Shown: piece after piece, positions 1 through 5,372 of the stretch
How positions within the stretch are numbered: the first letter of the stretch is position 1
Layout: each line of letters starts with the position of its first letter
Source of the DNA: Candidatus Zhuqueibacterota bacterium
GTDB lineage: Bacteria > SM23-31
Assembly (NCBI GenBank): GCA_022562855.1
Contig: JADFON010000158.1
Coordinates: forward strand, 1 to 5,476
Length of the DNA: 5,476 nucleotides
Reading direction: 5' to 3'
Made by a program: the position numbers and the translations under genes
The notes under the pieces: generated by a model
Told to the model about the DNA's origin: nothing
The model's database searches: none
The model's input: only the letters and a program-made list of their open reading frames with translations

Positions 1-344
1 GGACAGCCGACATCGCCCGGACAAAAGAGACAGAGTTTTACGGAACCCCCTGGCAGAAAGAGGGCAGGGAACGGCTGATAAAACAGTCTCCCCTCACCTA
101 TGCAGGCAATGTGGTTACCCCTACATTGTTCGTTCATGGCGAAGTCGACCACCGGGTCCCGTTTGAGGAAGCGGAACAGTTCTATTTTGCCCTTAAGAAA
201 AACGGCGTGCCGGCAAAAGTGATACAATACGGCGGTCAATCGCACGGAGGATGGGGGCATTGGAACAACGTTCACCGGATAATCAACGAACTCGCTTGGT
301 GGGATAAGTATCTCCGCGTAGCGGTGACAAATAACGGTTCGTAG
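1..344 (+). CDS. C-terminal part of an S9 family (prolyl oligopeptidase-like) serine peptidase, 5' truncated by the window edge
   Basis: The open frame runs from the window edge (first whole codon at base 3) to a TAG at 342-344, giving 113 residues. This is the end of an alpha/beta-hydrolase domain. The motif HGEVDHRVP (residues 45-53 of the fragment) carries the presumed catalytic Asp (D49, bases 147-149), and QSHGGWGHW carries the catalytic His (H81, bases 243-245); the nucleophile serine lies upstream of the window. The preceding SPLTYAGNVVTPTLFVHG is the usual strand leading to the acid loop in S9 peptidases. The fragment is homologous but clearly divergent from the end of the second S9 gene (SPLHYVANVTTPTMILTGESD), so the two are paralogues rather than a recent duplication. 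Related acylaminoacyl-peptidases and dipeptidyl-peptidases cleave short peptides; the exact specificity cannot be told from this part. Any signal peptide is outside the window. An internal GTG at 111 is not a real start, because homology continues upstream of it. Confidence 0.93.
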   Translation, partial: TADIARTKETEFYGTPWQKEGRERLIKQSPLTYAGNVVTPTLFVHGEVDHRVPFEEAEQFYFALKKNGVPAKVIQYGGQSHGGWGHWNNVHRIINELAWWDKYLRVAVTNNGS

Positions 345-364
345 ATTTATTTCTATTAACAGAC

Positions 365-424
365 CCCAAAAAACGGGGGCAGGCCCAAATAGCAGGGGCA
401 GGCACCCAAAAACGGAGGCAGGCA
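365..424. repeat. G-rich tandem repeat, about 20 bp period, three copies
   Basis: Three contiguous degenerate copies are visible at about 365-384, 385-404 and 405-424. Each has the pattern CCCAAA(n), then G-rich, then GGCAGGC(A). The copies share a core close to GGGGCAGGC (GGAGGCAGGC in the last). Short C/G stems are possible, for example CCCC 364-367 with GGGG 375-378, and GCCC 383-386 with GGGC 396-399. The block starts 20 bases after the stop of the upstream S9 gene and stands out from its AT-rich surroundings. It looks like an extragenic repetitive element. It is too short and has no spacers, so it is not a CRISPR array, and no transposase lies beside it. Confidence 0.6.
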
Positions 425-535
425 TGAATGTCTGGTCTACTGAAATGATAAATTTTTGTAAAAATACAAAATGAAGAGGACTCCTAACACAAGTTATGGT
501 TTTCAGTCTTTGGCTGATAACCTGCTCCTAAACGT

Positions 536-562
536 TTGGTTCAAGTTAAAAACTTGAACCAA
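536..562. repeat. Perfect 12-bp inverted repeat (hairpin) upstream of the M1 peptidase gene
   Basis: TTGGTTCAAGTT (536-547) and AACTTGAACCAA (551-562) are exact reverse complements separated by AAA. The repeat ends 37 bases before the M1 start codon. No T-tract follows on either strand, so a standard intrinsic terminator is unlikely. It could be a dyad operator, an mRNA 5' hairpin, or the stem part of a weak terminator for the upstream gene. A second, weaker dyad with 7-bp AT-only-plus-GC arms (TTTTGTA 454-460, TACAAAA 465-471) lies further upstream. I could not identify a convincing -35/-10 pair in 345-599. Confidence 0.7.
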
Positions 563-599
563 CATTAGAGAAAACAAAACAGCACATGGAGAAATTTAC

Positions 600-2225
600 A
601 TGAGGCGAATAATTTTAACGTTTGCATTGATAATCGGAATTTTGCACACTTCTCTGCAAGCCGACGACTATCTGAAAAATCTCAATATCGACATACTCAA
701 TTATGTTTTCCGGCTGGTGTTGAGCGATGATACGGATGTGATAAAAGGTGAAACGACGGTCGACATCAGGTTTCTGACAGACGGCGTCGAAGAATTCTCT
801 CTCGACCTTATCGGGACTTCAGCAGGAAGTACCACCGGGATGACGGTTACCGGGGTAACCGAAGGGTCAAACTCACTGAGATTTGTACATGAAAACAACA
901 AAGTAAAAATATATCTTTCAAGCCCGCCGAAGGCAAACCAACGGAAGCAAATTACTGTTTCCTATAATGGGATTCCGGCGGACGGTCTGATAATTTCTAC
1001 GAACAAGTATGACGACCGGACGTTCTTTGGCGATAACTGGCCCAACCGGGCGCGAAATTGGCTCCCGACGATCGACCATCCCTATGAAAAAGCGACGAAT
1101 GAATTTATAATAACCGCTCCCGAACACTACCAGGTAATCGCAAACGGACTGAAAATCGAGGAGACAAATTATGCGGGAAGCCGAACGACCCACTGGAAAC
1201 AATCCGTTCCAATTTCCTCGTATCTGATGGTGATCGGCGTGGCGCGGTTTGCCGTTCAATATGTCGATTATTACGAAGGTAAATCGGTCCAAACCTGGGT
1301 CTATCCCCAGGACCGGGACAACGGATTTTATGACTTTGCAAGGGCAAAGCGGGTGCTCGAATTTTTTGGAAGCCGCGTCGGACCGTATCCCTATGAGAAG
1401 CTGGCAAACGTGCAGTCAAAGACCCGGTACGGCGGGATGGAAAACGCAAGCGCAATCTTCTACAGCGAACGCTCCGTCTCGGGGCAACGCAGAAGTGAAG
1501 GAACGGTCACTCACGAAATTGCCCATCAATGGTTTGGAGATTCAGTTACGGCAGACGATTGGCATCATATCTGGCTCAGTGAGGGATTCGCCACCTATTT
1601 TACCCATCTATTTAATGAATTCACGTACGGGCGCGACCGGATGGTGGAGGGTCTGCTTGGTAATCAGCAGAGAATTTTGAATTATTACCGGCAGAATCCG
1701 ACCTCCCCGGTAGTCGACGAAAGGATAACCGTTCTTACCGACCTGCTGAACGCAAATTCTTACCAGAAGGGTGGTTGGGTGCTCCACATGCTCCGGGGCG
1801 TGATCGGCGATGAGGATTTCTGGGGCGGGATTCGCCAGTATTACAAGGAGTACCGTGACGACAATGCTTTGACCGAAGACCTGCAGAGAGTTATGGAGGA
1901 GGTATCCGGGCGGGAATTATCGTGGTTTTTTCAGCAGTGGATCTATCAGCCGGGTCAACCGAAATACGAAGGAACATGGAGTTATGATTCCGTCTCTAAG
2001 GAGCTCAACATTGAAGTGAACCAGGTACAGACCGACGGCACGCTTTTTCGCATGCCGGTTGAATTCGGAATTAATTTCGATGGAAATACAAGACCAAGAA
2101 TCGAGAAATTTCAGATAGATAAAATACAAAATAGTTTTACGATAAGCCTTGAAATCGAGCCGGCATCGGTAATTTTAGATCCAAATACCTGGATATTAAA
2201 AGAAGCTGAGTTTACAAAAAAATAA
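600..2225 (+). CDS. Secreted M1 family zinc metallopeptidase (aminopeptidase N-like)
   Basis: The protein has 541 residues, from ATG at 600 to TAA at 2223-2225, with GGAG at 588-591 as ribosome binding site. Residues 1-21 form a Sec signal peptide (MRR, then a hydrophobic core, likely cut after SLQA), so the enzyme should act in the periplasm or outside the cell. Residues about 25-210 match the all-beta M1 N-terminal domain. The thermolysin-like catalytic domain follows with the exopeptidase motif GGMEN (278-282), the zinc motif HEIAH (H305, E306, H309) with third ligand E328 in LSEGFATYF, giving the classic HEXXH-X18-E arrangement, and the catalytic Tyr388 in SYQKGGWVLHML. Known M1 enzymes remove N-terminal amino acids from peptides using one zinc ion. 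After about residue 455 there is only a short beta-rich tail of roughly 85 residues instead of the long helical C-terminal domain of PepN/ERAP-type enzymes, so this is a compact form. All catalytic residues are present. It sits between an S9 peptidase and msrB; a 93-base gap without a visible terminator would allow co-transcription with msrB. Confidence 0.96.
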   Translation: MRRIILTFALIIGILHTSLQADDYLKNLNIDILNYVFRLVLSDDTDVIKGETTVDIRFLTDGVEEFSLDLIGTSAGSTTGMTVTGVTEGSNSLRFVHENNKVKIYLSSPPKANQRKQITVSYNGIPADGLIISTNKYDDRTFFGDNWPNRARNWLPTIDHPYEKATNEFIITAPEHYQVIANGLKIEETNYAGSRTTHWKQSVPISSYLMVIGVARFAVQYVDYYEGKSVQTWVYPQDRDNGFYDFARAKRVLEFFGSRVGPYPYEKLANVQSKTRYGGMENASAIFYSERSVSGQRRSEGTVTHEIAHQWFGDSVTADDWHHIWLSEGFATYFTHLFNEFTYGRDRMVEGLLGNQQRILNYYRQNPTSPVVDERITVLTDLLNANSYQKGGWVLHMLRGVIGDEDFWGGIRQYYKEYRDDNALTEDLQRVMEEVSGRELSWFFQQWIYQPGQPKYEGTWSYDSVSKELNIEVNQVQTDGTLFRMPVEFGINFDGNTRPRIEKFQIDKIQNSFTISLEIEPASVILDPNTWILKEAEFTKK

Positions 2226-2306
2226 ATCAATAATTGAATAAATTTAGCTTATGAGGGGTAATTTCAAGGAACAAGTTGGATAAAAATCTCGTTGAAGAAT
2301 AAAAAA

Positions 2307-2311
2307 AGGAG
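2307..2311 (+). promoter_or_regulatory. Ribosome binding site that selects the GTG start of msrB
   Basis: AGGAG at 2307-2311 stands 7 bases before GTG at 2319, an ideal spacing. The longer reading from TTG at 2292 has only a weak GGA 11 bases upstream and would place this AGGAG inside the coding region. There is no in-frame ATG until about 2454, which would remove the export signal. Confidence 0.75.
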
Positions 2312-2318
2312 CACAAAG

Positions 2319-2873
2319 GTGTCTATTATAAACATCAAATTACTAAAAAATAGATTGTCATTGTTAGGTATTCTCGGTATCGTTATCGTTAGTTATGTTT
2401 TGTGTAATAAAGCGGTGACCGAACAACCGGGTTTAGCCGTGATTTCATCGACAATGTTCAACGGTGACCCGGTGGAGGGGAAAGTCGTGAAGACAGATGC
2501 GGAATGGAGAGAAATATTAACAGAAGAACAATTTTATATATTGCGTCAAAAAGGGACAGAACCGGCATATAGCGGTGAATTGAACGACGTGAAAGAAAAA
2601 GGCATTTTCATATGTGCCGGATGCGGAAACGAGCTTTTCAGTTCGGATACAAAGTTCGAATCCGGTACCGGGTGGCCCAGCTATTACGAACCTATCTCGC
2701 AGGCAAACGTTTCCCTCGCCGAAGATAACAGTTTATTCATGAAAAGAACAGAGATCCTCTGCAGCCGGTGCGGCGGACATTTGGGTCACTTATTCGATGA
2801 CGGTCCACAGCCCACGGGATTGCGGTATTGTATAAATTCGGATGCAATGACCTTTGAAAAGGAGAAAAAGTAG
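2319..2873 (+). CDS. msrB: Exported or membrane-anchored peptide-methionine (R)-S-oxide reductase MsrB
   Basis: From GTG 2319 the protein has 184 residues and ends at TAG 2871-2873. MsrB reduces the R-epimer of methionine sulfoxide in proteins. The MsrB (SelR) domain spans about residues 58-180. It shows both zinc CxxC pairs (CAGC, C99/C102; CSRC, C148/C151), the GTGWPSYYEP motif, GGHLGHLFDDGPQPTG, and RYCINSDAMTF with the catalytic Cys171. Where many MsrBs have a resolving Cys in SGCGWPS, this one has Thr117, so it belongs to the group lacking that cysteine. Residues about 8-28 form a hydrophobic segment (basic residues, then LLGILGIVIVSYVL) ending at Cys29. This is a signal peptide or membrane anchor; the residues before the Cys (YVL) do not fit a normal lipobox, so lipoprotein status is doubtful. 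Export suggests repair of oxidised methionines in envelope proteins. An alternative TTG start at 2292 would add nine residues. Family assignment is certain; start and topology are less so. Confidence 0.95.
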   Translation: MSIINIKLLKNRLSLLGILGIVIVSYVLCNKAVTEQPGLAVISSTMFNGDPVEGKVVKTDAEWREILTEEQFYILRQKGTEPAYSGELNDVKEKGIFICAGCGNELFSSDTKFESGTGWPSYYEPISQANVSLAEDNSLFMKRTEILCSRCGGHLGHLFDDGPQPTGLRYCINSDAMTFEKEKK

Positions 2874-2893
2874 TTTCTTCTTTGACTCCATCG

Positions 2894-2910
2894 GAGTTCA
2901 ATTTGAACTC
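2894..2910. repeat. 8-bp palindrome just downstream of msrB
   Basis: GAGTTCAA (2894-2901) and TTGAACTC (2903-2910) are exact reverse complements around a single T. The one-base centre makes an RNA hairpin with the full stem impossible, so a protein-binding dyad is as likely as an RNA structure. The inner half-site GTTCAA/TTGAAC also occurs in the hairpin at 536-562. Confidence 0.55.
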
Positions 2911-2927
2911 ATCCCCCAGCCCCTTTC

Positions 2928-2973
2928 TTCCTGAAATCCCGCTTCGCACAATAGGGACAGGTAAATTCAGGAA
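2928..2973. repeat. Imperfect inverted repeat downstream of msrB
   Basis: TTCCTGAA (2928-2935) pairs exactly with TTCAGGAA (2966-2973), and TCCC (2937-2940) can pair with GGGA (2954-2957) inside it. The result is a bulged stem that could mark the msrB mRNA 3' end. No T-tract follows, so it does not qualify as a standard terminator. Confidence 0.35.
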
Positions 2974-3017
2974 ATGCTTAGAAAAAGAAGGTGAGCATAT
3001 TGATAAAAATCCGGAAA

Positions 3018-3058
3018 TACCGTTGACTTAGTGTTTATGTAACGCTATATTAACGGTA
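3018..3058. promoter_or_regulatory. Operator-like inverted repeat framing the S9 gene promoter
   Basis: TACCGTT (3018-3024) and AACGGTA (3052-3058) are exact reverse complements with centres 34 bases apart, about three helical turns. The left arm overlaps the first bases of the -35 box and the right arm follows the -10 box directly and covers the expected start point. A further TAACG occurs at 3040-3044, 11 bases before the TAACG at 3051-3055. The position suits a repressor site; the regulator is unknown. Confidence 0.4.
3023..3051 (+). promoter_or_regulatory. Sigma70-type promoter for the S9 peptidase gene
   Basis: TTGACT (3023-3028) and TATATT (3046-3051) are separated by exactly 17 bases and match the -35 and -10 consensus at 5 of 6 positions each. 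Transcription should begin near 3057-3060, leaving an untranslated leader of about 140 bases before the ATG at 3200. A weaker alternative, TTGTTC (3141-3146) with TAAAAA (3164-3169) and also a 17-base spacer, would give a short leader. Confidence 0.7.
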
Positions 3059-3189
3059 CACCGACCACGATACTTCCCTAAAAATCATCCGGACATTCCT
3101 TACTCTGCCGCACATTAGATATCGCACGGTATTCTATCAATTGTTCCCTTTTTTACATTTTCATAAAAATATATCAAACAAAATATTTT

Positions 3190-3194
3190 GGAGG
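3190..3194 (+). promoter_or_regulatory. Ribosome binding site that selects the ATG start of the S9 peptidase gene
   Basis: GGAGG at 3190-3194 stands 5 bases before ATG at 3200. An in-frame TTG at 3188 would overlap this site and add the four residues MEEG, which are really the Shine-Dalgarno sequence read as codons. Confidence 0.85.
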
Positions 3195-3199
3195 AAGGT

Positions 3200-5245
3200 A
3201 TGAAAAACCCAAGAAATTATCTTTTTCTTTTTGTCATTCTATTATTGGCGTTTGGTTCCGGTTCTGTTTATGGCTGGCAGGCAGGCAACGGTCTGCTTGT
3301 GAACGAAACGTACCTTGAGATGGAATCGGTCGGAAACCCGAACATATCTCCCGATGGAAATTTCATCTTGTTTACCAGGACAGGCGTTGACAAAATGAAA
3401 GACCGGAGTAAGAGCAATCTCCTGATGTATAACATGGAGTCCGGGAGAATCAGCGAACTGACAACCGGAAGTTTCCGGGTATCTTCACCGGTCTGGTCAC
3501 CCGATGGCGGCAAAATAGTGTTTCTGTCCGACAGGTCGGGCACGGACCAGATTCACATGATGTGGCTCGACACGAGGGAAGTTATTCAACTTACCAATCT
3601 CGACCAATCACCCGGCGGATTGAGATGGTCTCCTGACGGGGGAAAAATAGCCTTCACTATGTTTACCGTTGATGACTCCCCTATCCTGCCGGTCAAAATT
3701 CCTAAGTTTCCCAAGGGCGCAGATATGGCGAAACCGGCAATCGTGATAGACCGGTTGTCATGGAGAAGGGACGGAAGCGGACCGACTCAAAAAGGCAATA
3801 CGCACATCTATACCGTCGAGGTTCCCCTGGGTGGAACTCCTGTACAGATAACTTCCGGTGATTACTCTCACAGCGGTCCCCGCTGGTCGCCCGACGGCAA
3901 ATACATTTATTTCAGCGGAATTCTAAAACCGGATGTTGAATATCAGCGGGGCGATTCGGAAATATATTCGATCGATCTCTCAACGCACGAGATCACCCCA
4001 TTGACCGACCGGAAAGGACCAGACCGCAGTCCGGTTATATCACCCGACGGACGGTCTATCGCCTATCTTGGATACGATGAAAATGACAACTACAGCAATC
4101 TTTCAAGCCTCTACCTCATGAACAGTACAGGCGAAAACAAGCGTCTTCTGGCGGGAAATCTGCCGAATTCACCCTCCGGCGTTACGTGGGCTGCCGACGG
4201 TTCCGGGCTTTATTATACAATGGGTGAAAAAGGCTCGTCAAATGTGTATTTCGTTTCGACAGGGGGTTCGATCAGGAAGATAACCGACGGAGTTCACTAT
4301 ATCTCCGGAATTTCGGTCTCAAAAAGCGGTCGTGTCGCCGCAACAAATTCCACGTATTACAAACCGAATTTTCTTGTTACGTTCGATCTCGATAATCCCG
4401 ACTATATCAAAACTCTTGTCGATGTTAACGAGGACGTTCTCGGCAATGCAAAACTCGGCGAAGTGGAGGAAATGTGGTTCAAGTCCCCCGATGGTCTCGA
4501 CCTGCAGGGATGGCTGATGAAGCCGGCGGAGTACGAACCGGGAACCAAATACCCCATGCTTCTCTGGATACACGGCGGTCCGGTTTCGATGTATACTGTC
4601 CGGTTTAACTGGGCATGGCAAAATTTTGCGGCAGAAGGTTATGCTGTTTTATGGATGAACCCGAGAGGCAGCACCGGTTACGGACAGGAATTTGTCAACG
4701 GGATCAATTATCTTTATCCCGGCAACGATTTTGACGACCTCATGGCTTCGGTCGATGCGGCAATTGAACGTGGATTCATTGACGAAGACAACTTGTTTGT
4801 CACCGGCGGAAGCGGCGGCGGTGTGCTTACTGCCTGGATCGTCGGGCACACAAACAGGTTCAGGGCTGCCGTCTCGATGAGACCGGTGATCAACTGGCAT
4901 TCGTTTGTCGGGACCACCGACGGAGCGTCGTGGTACCGGCGTTTCCGGTCGTATCCCTGGGAAGACCCGATGGAATATGCCGAACGTTCCCCGCTTCATT
5001 ATGTTGCGAACGTTACCACGCCGACAATGATACTGACGGGAGAATCAGACTTGAGAACCCCGATAAGTCAGAGTGAGGAATATTATCGCGCCTTAAAAAC
5101 GTTGAGAAAGGAAACGCTTCTTGTACGGATCCCCGATGAATATCACGGATTCAGACGGACCTCTCACAGACTCATGCAGCAGCAATATCTCAAGGCGTGG
5201 TTTGACAAATACCGCGTGAAACCAAAACCGGGCACTGAGAAATAA
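3200..5245 (+). CDS. Secreted S9 family serine peptidase with N-terminal TolB/PD40-like beta-propeller
   Basis: From ATG 3200 to TAA 5243-5245 the protein has 681 residues. Residues 1 to about 25 are a signal peptide (NYLFLFVILLLAFGSGSVYG), so it is exported. A beta-propeller spans about residues 35-400, with PD40-type turns: ISPDG at 49, WSPDG at 99, WSPDG at 143, WRRDG at 188, WSPDG at 229, ISPDG at 280 and WAADG at 330, suggesting about seven blades. The alpha/beta-hydrolase domain (about 425-672) has the oxyanion motif HGGP (458-461), the nucleophile elbow GGSGGG with Ser538, Asp617 in GESDLRTP and His649 in EYHGF, so the triad is complete. In most S9 relatives the elbow reads GGSYGG; here Gly replaces the usual Tyr. 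Such enzymes (acylaminoacyl-peptidase or dipeptidyl-peptidase types) cleave short peptides that the propeller admits to the active site. Specificity cannot be fixed from sequence. The gene has its own strong promoter and a downstream terminator, so it is probably monocistronic. Confidence 0.95.
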   Translation: MKNPRNYLFLFVILLLAFGSGSVYGWQAGNGLLVNETYLEMESVGNPNISPDGNFILFTRTGVDKMKDRSKSNLLMYNMESGRISELTTGSFRVSSPVWSPDGGKIVFLSDRSGTDQIHMMWLDTREVIQLTNLDQSPGGLRWSPDGGKIAFTMFTVDDSPILPVKIPKFPKGADMAKPAIVIDRLSWRRDGSGPTQKGNTHIYTVEVPLGGTPVQITSGDYSHSGPRWSPDGKYIYFSGILKPDVEYQRGDSEIYSIDLSTHEITPLTDRKGPDRSPVISPDGRSIAYLGYDENDNYSNLSSLYLMNSTGENKRLLAGNLPNSPSGVTWAADGSGLYYTMGEKGSSNVYFVSTGGSIRKITDGVHYISGISVSKSGRVAATNSTYYKPNFLVTFDLDNPDYIKTLVDVNEDVLGNAKLGEVEEMWFKSPDGLDLQGWLMKPAEYEPGTKYPMLLWIHGGPVSMYTVRFNWAWQNFAAEGYAVLWMNPRGSTGYGQEFVNGINYLYPGNDFDDLMASVDAAIERGFIDEDNLFVTGGSGGGVLTAWIVGHTNRFRAAVSMRPVINWHSFVGTTDGASWYRRFRSYPWEDPMEYAERSPLHYVANVTTPTMILTGESDLRTPISQSEEYYRALKTLRKETLLVRIPDEYHGFRRTSHRLMQQQYLKAWFDKYRVKPKPGTEK

Positions 5246-5273
5246 AAACTTCCCGCAACAGGCTAAGGAAATC

Positions 5274-5340
5274 AATAAACCCGGATGCATTTTTTTGTGT
5301 ATTCGGGTTTATTACTTGCATGTCTTTTTTTTATTTTTTT
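5274..5340 (+). terminator. Hairpin terminator after the S9 peptidase gene
   Basis: AATAAACCCG (5274-5283) pairs exactly with CGGGTTTATT (5304-5313). The stem continues inward with A-U, C-G and G-U pairs to about 17 pairs (5274-5290 with 5297-5313) around a loop of six T. T-rich tracts follow at 5324-5340. The T-tract starts about ten bases after the stem rather than directly after it, which lowers certainty, but the position 28 bases after the stop codon fits. Confidence 0.65.
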
Positions 5341-5361
5341 AATTGAGACAAAATAAATAAA

Positions 5362-5368
5362 GGGGAGG
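5362..5368 (+). promoter_or_regulatory. Strong ribosome binding site of the last gene
   Basis: GGGGAGG at 5362-5368 stands 4 bases before the ATG at 5373. It is the strongest Shine-Dalgarno match in the window and the main support for the partial gene that follows. The gap between the terminator and this site is AT-rich; I found no convincing promoter in it. Confidence 0.7.
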
Positions 5369-5372
5369 CATC

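Larger units (their letters stand above)
2874..3199. other. 326-base intergenic region between msrB and the S9 peptidase gene
   Basis: There is no credible gene here; the only short frames (for example six codons from an ATG at 2974) lack coding character, and the minus-strand frame covering 2737-2949 is mostly the shadow of msrB. The msrB side holds an 8-bp palindrome (2894-2910) and an imperfect hairpin (2928-2973). The second half holds a sigma70-type promoter (3023-3051) inside a 7-bp inverted repeat, then a leader of about 140 bases that turns pyrimidine- and AT-rich before the ribosome binding site. No clear intrinsic terminator for msrB was found. Confidence 0.6.

Noticed and set aside
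364-378. Intrinsic terminator for the first S9 gene formed by CCCC and GGGG
   Set aside because: Only a 4-bp stem can form and it is followed by CAGGCCC rather than a T-tract on the + strand.
365-424. Possible CRISPR array in the tandem repeat
   Set aside because: The copies are contiguous with a period of about 20 bases, have no unique spacers, and no cas gene is nearby.
471-557. 28-codon frame from an ATG at 471, beginning MKRTPNTSYGF and ending at TGA 555-557
   Set aside because: There is no Shine-Dalgarno site before it, it runs into the 12-bp hairpin, and its residues show no recognisable domain or membrane segment. Chance reading of intergenic DNA is the simplest explanation.
918-1455. 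Minus-strand frames opposite the M1 gene (918-1292 and 1105-1455)
   Set aside because: They lie wholly within a well-supported M1 coding region, and their translations are rich in Arg and Pro without any domain, as expected for antisense shadows.
1249-1680. Plus-strand 143-codon frame overlapping the M1 catalytic region
   Set aside because: It is out of frame with the HEXXH and GGMEN motifs and has no ribosome binding site or recognisable product.
2292-2318. TTG start for msrB nine codons upstream of the chosen GTG
   Set aside because: Its upstream GGA is weak and 11 bases away, and using it would put the good AGGAG site inside the coding sequence. It remains possible but is the poorer choice.
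2394-2408. Lipoprotein signal (lipobox) at Cys29 of MsrB
   Set aside because: The residues before Cys are Y-V-L; a lipobox needs a small residue such as Gly, Ala or Ser directly before the Cys. A plain membrane anchor is more likely.
4649-4999. Minus-strand frames opposite the S9 catalytic domain, including 4714-4917
   Set aside because: They overlap the intact catalytic serine region of the S9 gene and show no independent coding signals.
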